The notes beneath the pieces are model-generated. The model did no database searches. It was given only the letters and a program-made list of their open reading frames with translations, and was not told the DNA's origin. Below are positions 35,766-47,195 of a DNA stretch of 64,000 bases, one piece after another. A program made the translations under genes and the position numbers. This DNA is from Schistosoma mansoni (Eukaryota > Platyhelminthes > Trematoda > Strigeidida > Schistosomatidae): positions 62,602,939-62,666,938 of the forward strand of contig NC_031495.1 in NCBI RefSeq assembly GCF_000237925.1. Direction: 5' to 3'. The stretch's first letter is position 1. Every line of letters begins with the position of its first letter.

Positions 35766-37200
35766 ATTTATTTATTTATACGCATAAATATTTGTAAAAG
35801 GGGGTACCAGATTCATATGCGCCATACAAATCTCATTCGATTTGCTTGAGGGCTGTGATACTGCCCGGGTGCCCAAACCGAAGCAGGTGGTTTTCTTAGG
35901 GGGCCACACCCGGAGCCTTTGACCTAAAGGTCTGATCCACAAGGCAGTGGAGCATCGTGAGGAGATGTAGTCCCATGGTAGCCGGTGACCAACAATTGGT
36001 TTATACGCCATTCGTTCCTGCAGGATACTGGAGCACATGAGCACCATTGGTTTGGAATCAGGGTTTTCCAACACCTCTAGGTGGACTCGCCTTGTCCACC
36101 AACCCGGTTAAAGCGTCGGAAATTCGCTTTTCGTCCACTCAATTTCGTAAACAACAGTAATGCCATGAGAAGGCAGTGAGTAGGACTTCTCTGGCAGAGG
36201 CTATATTACGCATGGCCATGTGAGAGTATTTCGAGCGGGAGAGCGGACTCTCCCTACTATCGGCCGTACCAGAGCACTTGGGGGCTATATGACTTGAAGA
36301 AAAATGACAATGATGTAATTTAAACTTCAGAAAGAGTTGAAGCAATGGATGACGCAATAAATAAAAAAAGGTGTCTAGTGTTACCAGGACAAAAAAAGAT
36401 TTATTACTGCCTCTTTTCGGGTACATATATCTAGTTTTAAGCGTTTGATTGCTATCGCTTCGGTAAATTTCTAAAGGTTGTACTTTGATTGTTTGTTAAT
36501 CACCTTGAAGGACTTTAGTGTACCGAATCATGGCCTGTGTCAAGGAGTTGTCTTGTTATGGCACTGCTGAATGCTTTTAATCTATTTGACCTTAAACTTT
36601 TGGAATATGCTCTTTGAATCGGACTTGGGCTCTCCTTGGTGTTCTACCAATGTGACTGCTTTGACAGATACATGTAAATTTGCATGCTCAGTTGGTGTTA
36701 ACATGAAAGAGATACCTATGGACACCTGATTGTCATAAAGAACATGTTCTTTTGGATCGAACAATCAGTTTAGCTTCAGGATGAGTTCTTGTTAATGCAG
36801 TTTCTAGTCTCATATTAATTGACCCTATGACATCATCACCTTTGGATTTAAGTTGAATAAAAATAGGTTTTCTAGTTTCCGTAGTTTCTTTGCTTTTTTA
36901 TCTTTACGTTTGCCATGTTTCTCAATAGATTTCAGTGGATATCCGTTATTCTCTAGATAATTTTTAACATTCATTAATTCTTCTGTTAGTGTATTGGCAG
37001 TACATATTCGTTCTGTCTTTATTTAAATTCATAAAGGGTACTAACTGCATCATATTCGTTCTGTTCTGTGAAACAGTGTTTTAACAAGTGTCTTTTCATA
37101 AGTGATTGGACAAAATCGATAAAGCTTACTCGATTGAATTGATTCGATGACGTAAAACGCCAGTTGAGTTTTAATGTAGAATAAATACTATTTGTAAATT
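35766..37200 (-). mobile_element. Penelope-like element, 3' half with 3' UTR
   Basis: The minus strand contains, in order, an RT-end segment with NYLENNGYPLKSI (about 36945-36985), a GIY-YIG-type motif HIGRTPRR with EHIPK (about 36600-36660), the terminal block KFTEAIAIKRLKLDICTRKE and NLFLSW with a stop at 36381-36383, and then about 615 bp of 3' untranslated, GC-richer sequence ending in ATAA repeats (35766-35780). The same terminal protein block occurs at 9189. The 5' half of the element is missing and the coding part is interrupted in several frames. Frames inside the UTR (36074-35772) are not considered genes. Confidence 0.72.
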
Positions 37201-37361
37201 ACCACAATAAAAAGACATAAAAACAAATAGCTCACAAGGGTATGCTTTTAAATATTCTCGTTAAATATTCTCGTTAAATAGGTGGGGGATAATGTTCAGA
37301 CATCTCACAGTACATTAAACAAATGTTTATTTCTATTGATTTATTTAACATTAGACATTAA

Positions 37362-37563
37362 CACCGTTAGATGATGGCCAAGTGATCCAGAGGTTAAGTT
37401 TTCGGGTACGAGATCAAATATTCTGACCTCAACTCCTTTATTCTGGGGATTTATGAACTAGGATGAAACGAAAACTAAATGATTCCAGTTTTTCAATGAT
37501 GGTCTGACCAAAATCAGTTAGTGATTTGAACGGTGAAAACTCTAAAATCTCTAGAAATCCTTC
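37362..37563 (+). repeat. degenerate beta SINE
   Basis: GACATTAACACCGTTAGATG starts the tRNA-like region, followed by CAGAGGTTAAG, a remnant hammerhead (GGATGAAACGAAAAC), and the beta end GAAAACTCTAAAATCTC. Well decayed. Confidence 0.7.
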
Positions 37564-37626
37564 ATATTAATTTGTTATCAATCAAATCATTTACATTATT
37601 CAATGATTTAAACTTAATAATGAATC

Positions 37627-38095
37627 CATTTAGTACTGTTTGTTTGGATCTTCCGATTGATGTTTAGGACTGCAACTAGTCAGTCTCTAATTGGCATATG
37701 TGCATACTGTGCGTATTAACTCGATATAGCCTAAATTCACAAGCATTGTAAGCAAAGATGGATAGTGGAAAGCATTGAAATCCAGGACGCACGTTTCGTC
37801 CTATTTGGGACTCGTCAGCTGGATGTACCTGCATCTCAGAGTTGATGTTCACTCTGGTATTCGAACCCAGTACTTTCGCCCCCAGTAACTTCACCCGATT
37901 GCACAAGCAAGTGGCTATCAGTACTCAGTAGCTGAGTGGATAATGGGATGGCGTTTGAAACGAACGGTACTGGATTCGAGTCCCAGAGTGAACATCAACT
38001 CTGAGATGCAAGTACATCCAGCTGATGAGTCCCAGATAGAGCAAAACGCGCGTCCTGGATTCCACTACTGTCCACTATCCATCTTTGCCTAATGA
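37627..38095. repeat. two alpha SINE units, head-to-head
   Basis: The minus-strand unit (37627 to about 37880) reads leader, tail, hammerhead, B box. It is followed immediately by a plus-strand unit (about 37880-38095) with leader GCACAAGCAAGTGGCTATCA, A box, B box and hammerhead. In the minus unit the tail end precedes the AAAGATGG segment without a break, a permutation different from 18766. The plus-unit ribozyme has GCAAAAC instead of CGAAAC and should be dead. Confidence 0.88.
37780..37828 (-). ncRNA. hammerhead ribozyme, alpha type, intact core
   Basis: On the minus strand: stem I ATCCAG pairs with CTGGAT; core CTGACGA; stem II GTCCC-AAAT-AGGAC; core GAAA; stem III ACGTGCGT, self-complementary with a minimal loop; cleavage expected after GTC. 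All invariant core bases are present. This matches the architecture of the published self-cleaving SM-alpha hammerhead of schistosomes, whose very short stem III favours dimeric folding. Activity of this copy is inferred. Confidence 0.88.
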
Positions 38096-38099
38096 GGAA

Positions 38100-39235
38100 T
38101 CGTTTATTTTAAGTTGGTTGAGAAAATGAAGCTTGTCAGAATTATATGATAAATCATCGTATTATATTCAAAGTAATTTGATCATATGTTTACTAGGTAA
38201 GGCATATACATATAATGGTGGGGACTAAACCAAACAAATTGAAAAATAAGAAAACAAATAGAGATAAAGGAATACAAATCACCCAACTCTGGGTCATAAA
38301 TCAATTTTTACAGTATATATTTAATGTAAATAGAAATTATTTTTAAGACATTACTGAGGAAATTGGAACGTTTATTTGATTAAGTCTTCAGTTAATCTAA
38401 CTAATGACCTTAGGCGATTTGGAGATGAAACCTATTAGGCTAAGTTAAATCTTACGACCTGTTTTAACTGTGAGTTTTATAAAAAAGAAAGATAAGTGTT
38501 TGTCATTTGCTCCTAGTGAGTCATTAAATTTCACTTGGTTTACCAGTCAATTTACCGTATGTTCAACACCATAGATCTGACCAACGTCTTTTAATCCCTA
38601 CATGATTAAAATCTTTTCAAAGGAGCTCATAAACGTGTGTTCCCTTTAGGTTAAAATTCTAAAACTCTTTATATTTCATTTATACAAATAATGTTATTCC
38701 GGAAATATGATTCCTTTTTGGAAATTTTGAACGGCTTAAGAGTAAAGAACCGTACAAGATAAAAGGAAACTATTGTTTTATATGTGTTTCTCACCAGATG
38801 CCAACAACTTTAAATTGAAACGTAGTGGTCGAATTGTAACTTTGTTCATAGAATTCCATCAGCACTAAGGACCTGACAAACATTACGTTGGTTACTACTT
38901 AATGAGTGATCGAAGTAAGCCACTCAGTCCGACATGAAATCATTAGCCATTATCTTAAAACTGAATATTCGTCTCAAACCAGAATATGATTGGTAACTTG
39001 ATTTAAACAGTAATAGAATAATTGTTTATAGATGATATTCCTAAAGCCAATACCTGTTACCCTCAAATAATGAATAAATTATCACGTATCTATAGTAACG
39101 CTTATTTTAAAAAAGTAAATAATGACATTCTTTCAGTAGAATATACAGATACAGTTAATTGAATAAAAAAATATATCTCTTGGAACATAGTTCATAAAAA
39201 GAGAACTATATAACTACTACAATATGTTATATTGT
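38100..39235. other. AT-rich stretch, nothing recognised
   Basis: Nothing I can support. Confidence 0.4.
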
Positions 39236-39240
39236 AAACT

Positions 39241-39440
39241 ATGGGTAAAATTTATTTCTTAACAAAATTCTATTTAGAATGTCATTCTACAGATCCATTG
39301 TCTGATTTTAAGGTTGTTTATATGATTCATTCAAATCTACCCAGAGTTCTTCGTATCCAACTCTTAAAAATAGCCGAAGCTCTTACCATCCATGAGCTTA
39401 AACCAGAACCAGAAGTACGTCTTATCATCATCGTTACCAT
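39241..39440 (+). mobile_element. possible Penelope-like C-terminal fragment
   Basis: The plus-strand frame contains SDFKVVYMIHSNL and LLKIAEALTIHELKPEPEV. The latter resembles the LKFAEAV-LCVQ block of the Penelope-like pieces at 9189 and 36381. Codons are unbroken for 76 residues, so a diverged host exon is the alternative. Confidence 0.45.
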
Positions 39441-39479
39441 GGCCTTAATTAATAGTAATATTGTTCTATAATTATTATT

Positions 39480-39755
39480 ACTCCATTTCCCCTTTACTTA
39501 TGTCTTATATATATTTTATTCATGAATACTCATCACATCCCCCTATTTATTTTTACACGTCTACGATCTTTAATGACCATTAATTATTATAACTAAAAGC
39601 ATTTTAATCATTTTTAATCATCTAATTATATTCACTAAATTTATTGTTATTACTCGTATTACGTAATCTAGTAATATAAACCTTCTATTACGTCATCTTG
39701 GTTATTACTGTTCACATTTCCTCACGGAATTACTACTTTAACAAAACATTTTAAT
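39480..39755. other. AT-rich stretch, nothing recognised
   Basis: Nothing I can support. Confidence 0.4.
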
Positions 39756-39760
39756 ATATT

Positions 39761-40108
39761 TTCATAGTTGAAATCATGAGTCAATTGAAGCTAGACCACC
39801 ATGGAAAACCTGAGAGCATCGAAGACAATTAGTGAACGGTTGCTCAACTTCCTGGATCAGTTAAAGTTAGACATTAATACCGTTGGATATCGGCTCAGTG
39901 GTCTATCGGTTAAGTGCTCCGGCGTGAAGCTGATAGGTTCTGGGTTTGAGTCTCGCGGGTGCGGGATCGTGGATGCGCACTGCTGAGGAGTCCCATAATA
40001 AGACAAAACGACCGTCCAGTGATTCCAGGTTTTCGCTGGTGGTCTAGCTTCAATTGACTCACTCTTTCAACTATGAAAATACTAAATCTCCACAAAACCC
40101 CTTCTGAT
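39761..40108 (+). repeat. beta hammerhead SINE, full unit
   Basis: The left end TTCATAGTTGAAATCATGAG is the inverse of the right end, so the unit carries long terminal inverted repeats. Between are GTTAGACATTAATACCGTTG, A-box-like GGCTCAGTGGTCTATCGG, B-box-like GGGTTTGAGTCTC, and the hammerhead CTGAGGA with stem II GTCCCATAATAAGAC. The second core strand reads CAAAAC, a change from GAAAC that should block cleavage. This is the best view of the whole beta layout. Confidence 0.88.
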
Positions 40109-40111
40109 AAT

Positions 40112-40750
40112 AATAATCTATTTAGCCCTTTTATATCAGATAAAATATTTATATCAGTCAATAATTGAGTAGTTGACTTTAGAAATCACCACAAATTTGA
40201 TTACCAAAAATATCACAATTGAGTATGTATTTTGATTACGTTTATCCAGAGTTTATTTGATAACCTTTTATGTTTTTTTTTTAACATTGACATGAAATTA
40301 GCTAGTTACTTAGTGATTATCAATAAAACGGATTGCAACAAGTAAATTTTAAAACAAAATCATAATAGTCAAAATACAATTCATCATTCAGTAACCAACT
40401 CAGAATAATTCTGTTTTTTTTCTGTCATAAATTTTGATGGCCTACTTGGGTGATACATGGATACATATATATATGTATTTCTATAACAGTAATATATACA
40501 TTTCCTGTCACAAGAAACAATCATTGAAAGAATTCATTTTTCATATTAAAAATGTCTAATGTTTGTTATTCATAAAACATATACGCAAAATAAACGTTCT
40601 TTATTCTATTATACAGTTGCGTATTTTTTAAAAAAAGTACGACATATTGATTTGGTTGGTTGATGTTGTTCACATGAAGCAACGGTAGATATAGCCATCA
40701 GGCAAGTTAGTTGGTAATAAACTTTGATAATATATTGTTTAATTGTATTA
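40112..40750. other. AT-rich stretch, nothing recognised
   Basis: Nothing I can support. Confidence 0.4.
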
Positions 40751-40755
40751 TGGAA

Positions 40756-40902
40756 CGTGATCGTGGATGCGCACTGCTGAGGAGTCCCATAATAGGACGA
40801 AACAGCCGTCCAGTGCTTCCAGGTTTTCCCTGGTGGTCTAGCTTCAATGGACTCATGATTTCAGCTATGAATATAGTGATATATCTACAAAAACCCCTTC
40901 TG
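40756..40902 (+). repeat. beta SINE, 5'-truncated
   Basis: Starts at the sequence just before the hammerhead (GATCGTGGATGCGCACTG) and runs to the family end AAAAACCCCTTCTG. Lacks the tRNA-like head. Confidence 0.88.
40771..40816 (+). ncRNA. hammerhead ribozyme, beta type, intact core
   Basis: Stem I GCACTG pairs with CAGTGC; core CTGAGGA; stem II GTCCC-ATAAT-AGGAC; core GAAA; stem III ACAGCCGT, in which one pair of the family form ACGGCCGT is lost; cleavage expected after GTC. Invariant core bases are all present. Stem I differs completely from the alpha ribozyme while stem II is nearly the same. Confidence 0.82.
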
Positions 40903-40909
40903 AATATAA

Positions 40910-41820
40910 ACATTACTGTTGATTGGTAAATTAATACAACAGTTAAAATATTGTTTTTTTTTTTTGACATTTACAGTTTGAGAACAAGAATAAATGAAGC
41001 AATAGTGACAACAATGGTTTCAAATTGAATGAAGTTCATAATTTACATTAAAGTAAATGTCACATCATGTTGGTGGTGTCATAGTTACTGATTTACAGTC
41101 TTATTTATGTCCAGTTTAGATTTCTGAACATCAAGTAACAACATCAAATATATTTGTCTTTTTGGACAACATATAATGTTTAAATATAGTGCTTACAAAT
41201 AATTCATTAGACAGTCTTTAAGCAAAAGAATCTAGTGTTAGCGATGAAATATTCATTTGAAAAAGTGTAACGAATAATTCAGTGTTGTGACAACTGAACA
41301 CATGAATTATGATATCTGTATTCACATATTAGGCTGACAAATTGAGCAACCATTGGACAGATATTGGGCTCTATTATGGGACTTCTTGATAATATAGAAC
41401 CATAACTCTCCAGGTAGAATAAAACCATTTTGAGGTTAGGACAGTTGTCTACGATACCAACTGATGACCACCTGTAAACGATGTTTATTACTAACTTAAT
41501 TATTTGAAGGCTTCTACTAAGGACAACATATTATATTTGGATCACGTTATGTCTTTTTGCTTAGTTTAAAGACACATTAAATACAGTCTCTAATAAGATG
41601 CTATCATCAAGTTATGAAGGAGAAAGCTGATGGAACTTATGAAAGTCCATTTACATACAGAAAGCGATTATAAACAGATTTCAATGTCAAGAATTCTAAA
41701 ACAAATTTCATATGACATACATTAATTTGGAAGGTGGAGTCAACCGCCGATGATTTTGGTTTCGTACTATTCAGAACTAATCAATAATATTCAACTGTAT
41801 TAGCTAGAGAACTAGTGCTC
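40910..41820. other. non-coding stretch, no family recognised
   Basis: A slightly GC-richer patch at about 41330-41480 (GGGACTTCTTGATAATATAG) may be repeat-derived; I cannot assign it. Confidence 0.35.
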
Positions 41821-41839
41821 CCTATAGAAATCAACCTGT

Positions 41840-42010
41840 TTACTTCAAGATTACAATCATAACTTCCTGACAAGTGCCAAATAACATGAGATCTAGCTCC
41901 AGGGTTTACACTCAGATACTTTGAACCACCTAACGCTATGTCGATTAAGATGAGTTACTTCATTGCAACCTAATCGACAGAGTTCGATTGTCGCTATAAA
42001 ATGTTAGACA
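41840..42010 (+). repeat. gamma interspersed repeat fragment
   Basis: CTTCCTGACAAGTGCCAAAT, AGATCTAGCTCCAGGGTTT and the following text match 54200-54280 (TTTCTGACAAGTGCGAAATT, AGATCTGGGTCCAGCG). Family unnamed. Confidence 0.5.
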
Positions 42011-42059
42011 AACATGGGACTAGTTACTACTCAACAACTATTCAGTTGTCTATATGTTG

Positions 42060-43090
42060 GTATAAAAAATTTAAATAACATTTGAAAAGTAATATACCAC
42101 GATTAAAAAAAATACAGTAATTCAACTTGCTTTCCTTGTTTTTGGAACGGATAGTTTGTTATATCTATGCTCTAATACTAGAGATGCTTAAACTACATTG
42201 AATCGTACAGTTATATAATACCATTAGCCACTCCAAAAAATTACTTCAGAAATACCTGAATTTTTAATAAAACTATGCTTGGTAACCAGGTCATAATATA
42301 TCAATGTACAATGTTTATTGTTTGTAAAACAAAATGATTTAATTTTCCTTAATAAATGTTCCCATATTGATCTTATTTAGTACTAATTATATGCACAGAA
42401 ATAGGAAAAAATTATTAATCTCCATCAAGTGGTATTCATAGTAAACCGATTATAAAACACTTTTGTCAATTCTATATCTTTAATCATTACACCCATTGTA
42501 AGTATCCAGGTTTTATCAATTTATATACTAGAATGAAGTTTACCTATCCAATAAACCATGAATCACAATTAGGTTCTAACGTAAATCATATCAAATTATT
42601 AACCTACAAAACTGTAATATTTATAATATTTGAATAAGGTATTCGTTTCTATTGACCTATTTTAGATGATTTACTTAGTGATTATTATTATTTGTTAAAT
42701 AACTTACGTTTTTTTTGTATTTTTAAACACTTCCCTTTTTATTCATTTAATTTCACAGGGAAAAGTTTGTTTTTCTGCTTTCCTTCTGTAAAGGGTTTCT
42801 ACCTGACAAGTTAAACTTTTAATTTACTTAAAATAATAAAAAAATAAAATAAAAAATAAAACAAAACGATAATTAATGAAAATATCATTATTGAATTTAT
42901 ATTTTGGATGTAAGTGAATTAGGTCAAATTTGTCTTTAAACAAAAAAAATCCAAAAAGAAAGAAAATAACTGAAAAGGTTAGTGTTTCATTTACTTATCA
43001 TAGTTTCATTGAATATATCTAAATAATGAAAAAAAAAGAATTATGAGGAAAGAAAAAAAGCACAGATTAATGATTATTTTTTATTTATTT
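42060..43090. other. AT-rich stretch, nothing recognised
   Basis: Includes poly-A/T runs near 42830-43070. Nothing else supported. Confidence 0.4.
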
Positions 43091-43092
43091 AT

Positions 43093-43288
43093 ATAGTTGA
43101 AATCATGAGTCAATTGAAGCTAGACCACCATGGAAAACCTAGAAGCACTAGATGGCCGTTTCGTCCTATTATGAGACTCCTCAGAAGTGCGCGTCCACAA
43201 TCCTGCCTCGCGAGATTCGAACCCAGGCCTTATCAGTCTCGCGCGTGAGCGCTTAACCGACAGACCACTGAGCCGGCATCCAACGGTG
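43093..43288 (-). repeat. beta hammerhead SINE, minus strand
   Basis: Full minus-strand order: terminus, GACCACCATGG block, hammerhead (43144-43192), tRNA-like region with GATTCGAACCC and CGCGCGTGAGCGCTTAACC, ending GCCGGCATCCAACGGTG. The core CTGAGGA and GAAAC are intact, with AUC rather than GUC at the cleavage site, a triplet the hammerhead rule still allows. Confidence 0.88.
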
Positions 43289-43289
43289 T

Positions 43290-44088
43290 TTTTATTTAAT
43301 TACATGTATTTTCTTTTTTAATTATAAAGGAATTGATTTAATTTATAAAGTACAAAATATTTCATTATTTACAATATTCATTTTATTTATTAATTTTTTC
43401 CAAATATATGGTTGATTTATGCGAATATTCATGAAGATCAGAACGAATAGCTCGAGAAAAATCGGGCGCCGAATATATGTGAAAATGTTTACATATAAAC
43501 AAAGGTGGATGTTATATGTATTAACACTTAATTATTCATAGGAACAATAGGAATAATAACAGGGTGGATTTGCATGCAAATAGGAAACAATTCTCTTTGA
43601 ATGTAATACACAACAATACCGTCATGCACTGTCCTATCGCCTTAAATAGATCAGGCAACTCGATAATTACAAGAACACTATTAGGGAACACGACAGGCTA
43701 GGTATCCCTAAATTATGATTTTAGCACTAATAAAAGTTTTCTTTTATTCTTTTATGTATATTAAACAGAAAGTTATCTTCTTACTATACAAGAAGTAATC
43801 TATGAAGAATAAATATATTAACATACCATAGCAAGATAAACTTAGTTGCAAAAAAACACCTTTCCATTTGTGTATATATTATTCAATATATAAAAAGCTT
43901 AATAGAATGTAATGTAAACTTAATTCAGTTGAATGTTGATTTACTCAGTATTGGTGTTTGAATGATAGAATCAATAACTCTTCATAGAAGTGAATTGAAA
44001 TAAAATTTTGATATATATTTATTATTACCACACATGAAATAATATTATAATCGATTTGGATAACTTAAAGATATTGTTAGAACGACTA
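43290..44088. other. AT-rich stretch, nothing recognised
   Basis: Nothing I can support. Confidence 0.4.
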
Positions 44089-44106
44089 AACTAGTACTGT
44101 ACTACA

Positions 44107-44372
44107 TTAACTTGGTATTGTATACTTGTATCTTCTTATTGTTATTTAAGACTGTAATCGATCAGTCTCTTGTTGGCATATGTGAATCCTGTGCGGACTG
44201 CCTCGATATTGCCTGAAGTCACAATTAGCTAAGTGGATAATGCGATGGCGTTTGAAGCGAACGGCACTGGGTTCGAGTCCCAGTGTGAACATCAACTCAG
44301 ATTCAGTATGTCCAGCTGACGATTTCCAAATAGGACGAAACGCGCGTCCAAGATTTCACTGCTAGCCATTAT
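44107..44372. repeat. alpha SINE, inverted composite with TSD
   Basis: Minus-strand tail segment (44107 to about 44222) joined to a plus-strand head and hammerhead segment (to 44372). A 16-bp duplication, CTAGTACTGTACTACA at 44091-44106 and CTAGTATTGTACTACA at 44373-44388, differs by one base. The ribozyme core CTGACGA and GAAAC is kept, but the first stem II pair is disrupted. Confidence 0.9.
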
Positions 44373-44692
44373 CTAGTATTGTACTACAGTTTATAAAGGA
44401 AAATTATGTGTTATGGTTATTTCTTTATTGTATAAGTGAACTAATTTCTTCAAGACTGTAGATATTCCTTATTGATGACTACTAATATTAATGATAACTG
44501 GTTCCATCACTAAATTTAACGTACCATATGTTCTAGTAAAACTATTTGATTTTACATTGACAATGTTTCTGTTGAATTTCCATTAGTCTATAAATCGGAA
44601 TGATTACCAAATATCATTTAAGATTTTAGATTCTGTTTTTAAATATAAGTATATTCAAATGGTTATGATTTTTTAGAAAACATACAATTCTA

Positions 44693-45453
44693 GGCGAAAC
44701 TATAATTTATGGACGACCTTTGAAGGAATCTTAAGTGACTTTGAGAAATATTAGCCTATTGGGAAACAGTTAGTATAGAGTAAAAATATATCATAAATAA
44801 ACCAGAAAATTAAACTGGATACACTTGTTTTACATAGTTTAAAATCTTGTCAAGGTTAGAAAGAAGTTCAGAGGTTCTAAAATCGTAATGCATGCAGTAG
44901 ATTAAATCATCCATATGGCTCCATGATGGTCGGCTTCTAAAGCCAATGATAAGGTCGCAAAAACTATTTCAGCCTCGACGACATAGCTTCAGTATTGTTT
45001 TTGTGCACTCCGGTTGTTTGGTCCACTAAATGCCACTCGTGGATAACGAGACGATGCACATAACCAAGTATATTTAGCCAATCACCCATATATATTGTAG
45101 TACCCGGTTGCAACCAGTGTTAATGGTGCATTTATTATCCATTTAGCAACAACTGTCACAATTTGCCATAGTTTCAATCTGTAGCGAAAGAAGTTCCAAT
45201 TCTAGCAGACTTCTTCCTATAACACATATTACATCGAAGGAGAACATCATCATTATAGTCTGCACAAAGTCCTCAAGCCATTTGATAACCACGATCACAA
45301 ATAAAAGAACTTCTTAGAAGTCCCATTTATTGTAGTCGCAAAATTATGACGTTTTCTCTAAACTCTGTTGTGAAACGATCGTACGTGAGCATCAAAAATA
45401 TTAAGACCCCCCAGACGCTTCTGATTGGCACGTCCATAAATTATAGTCTCGGG
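44693..45453 (-). mobile_element. Merlin-type DNA transposon, degenerate, minus strand
   Basis: The ends share ACTATAATTTATGGACG in inverse orientation. Flanking 8-bp duplications CAATTCTA (44685-44692) and CAATTTTA (45454-45461) differ by one base. The minus strand aligns with the 7463 copy along its length, including a decayed GLLRSSFIC, KKSARIGT and the same terminal block around the catalytic Glu. No open transposase remains. The two copies share the phrase AAATAAATGGGAC before the Cys region. Confidence 0.84.
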
Positions 45454-45697
45454 CAATTTTATTTAGTAGAATTATTAGTTACATTTTATTACTTTTTTAT
45501 CAACGACAATTAGCACTTAATTGGCACTATATTAATTTATACATCATTTAGAGAAAAGAGACTATTTCTCTAAATGTTTAATACATTATTTGATTACACA
45601 TATCACAGGCATATAGTCCGTATCACAAACTAATGATGATTAGCTAAAACCGAATGTTTTGCAAAACCTAATGATATGTAAAACTATTAAACACATA

Positions 45698-46084
45698 TTA
45701 TGAGCAAAGATGGACAGTGGCTGGCAGTGAAATCTAGGACGCGCGTTTCGTCTTATTTGGGACTCATCAGCTGGATGTACCTGCATCTCAGAGTTCCTCT
45801 ATACTCTGGGACTCGAACCAAGTACCATTCAATTCATACGCCATCATGTTATCCACTCAGCTACTGAGTCCTGATGGTCACTTGCTTGTGCAATGGGGTG
45901 AAGTATAAATTCACTCAGTATTGTTTGTTTGAATCTTCCCATTGATTTTTAGGACTGTAATTGATCAGTCTCTTATTGGCATATATGTATATTGTGCGTA
46001 TTGCCTCGATATAGCCTTAATAAGAGACTGATCAATTGCAGTTCTAAAAATCAATGGGAAGATTTAAACAAACAATACCAAGTG
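45698..46084. repeat. alpha SINE, nearly a whole permuted monomer plus inverted tail
   Basis: The minus-strand segment (45698 to about 46019) goes AAAGATGG, hammerhead, B box, A box, leader (CTTGTGCAATGGGGTGAAGT), then family end and tail up to ATATAGCCTTA, almost one complete circle of the unit. It then flips to a plus-strand tail end (about 46020-46084). The duplication TATTAAACACATA (45685-45697) and TATTAAACACGTA (46085-46097) brackets the composite. Confidence 0.9.
45732..45778 (-). ncRNA. hammerhead ribozyme, alpha type, core intact
   Basis: On the minus strand the core is CTGATGA and GAAA, stem III is ACGCGCGT, and the cleavage triplet is GTC. Stem II is GTCCC-AAAT-AAGAC with one weakened pair. 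The outer stem I has one change (CTAGAT opposite ATCCAG). Likely foldable; activity inferred. Confidence 0.78.
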
Positions 46085-46099
46085 TATTAAACACGTAAT

Positions 46100-46560
46100 T
46101 TGGAAATGTTCATTGATTCATACTTTACAAGATACGAAAAAGTTGTTTTAACGGCTATCAAGACTGCTTCAAAACCAAGTAATATTTTGCAGTTGGTTTC
46201 ATTGTGTTATTTTATAACCACTGTGTATTATACCAAAATAACAATACGCATGCATACATTTCAACTAACAACAATAAATTTTCTGGCTGGTAAAGTGGAA
46301 TTTCAATGACTATGAATCAAAATTTATAATTTACGCCACTAGAAATCTTAAATCAGGGATTCATATGATGTTTCATTTTTTTGAAAATATTTTAGTCCAT
46401 AAATAATTTATGACGACGATTTAAAAATAGTACATTCTTAATTTCACTATATATTTATAACTGAATGTTAGTTTGTGATTAATGTGAACAGTAAGCATTA
46501 TTAAAATACACTTCGTTTCAATGAAATTTACCATTGGTAACTAAATATTAACGTAAATAC
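46100..46560. other. AT-rich stretch, nothing recognised
   Basis: The 69-codon frame at 46100-46309 has no recognisable family. Confidence 0.35.
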
Positions 46561-46567
46561 GAACGTC

Positions 46568-46991
46568 AAGACAGTTAGTTCTAGTGCATGGAGCTAAAAC
46601 TTCCAGAACTACTACAACCATCATAAAATATGTACAAGTATTTATAAACAATTGTGTACGTAGGATACTCAATATCTATTGACCGGATACCATCAAAAAC
46701 AGCCTACTGTGGGAGAGAACAGACCTGGAAATTAGGAAAAGACGATGGAAATGGGTAGGACATAGATTGTGGAAATCACCAAACTGAATCACGATGGAAG
46801 CAATAACTTGGAATCCTGAAAGGAGGCGGACAAGAGGAGAGCCAAAGAACACACTACGTCGGGAATCGGAACCACACATGACAAGGATCAATAGCAACTG
46901 GAATGAACTGGAAAGGATTATCCAGGACGGAGTTAAATGGAGAATGCTAATGGGCGGCTTGTGATCCTTGACGAGAAGTAACAGGCATAAA
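46568..46991 (+). mobile_element. RTE LINE 3' end, 5'-truncated
   Basis: Plus strand: AGAACTACTACAACCATCAT, GGAAAAGACGATGGAAATGG, CACACTACGTCGGGAATCGG, ending GAAGTAACAGGCATAAATC. Same segment as the copy at 16997. The frame is broken. Confidence 0.88.
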
Positions 46992-47195
46992 TCAAATCAA
47001 GCTAAATATTATACAATCACAAACGTTACATGAAAACACTACAAAACCTAAATATATAGTTTGTTTATATCAAGATAACTCGAAGTCATATTTCCAGACT
47101 ACTCAATCATTTACCTTTCAATGTGCATTTGATATGGAGAAATTTCTAATACCTCTTATAAGTCAGTATCATTTTAAGTAGAATGTTCTATTGTC

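Noticed and set aside
35772-36426. Two minus-strand frames of 100 and 95 codons
   Set aside because: They lie in or at the edge of the 3' untranslated part of a Penelope-like element, past its stop at 36381; repeat-derived.
43200-43280. Possible genuine tRNA gene (A and B boxes)
   Set aside because: The tRNA-like sequence is the head of the beta SINE, repeated many times, and does not fold into a proper cloverleaf with a clear anticodon arm.
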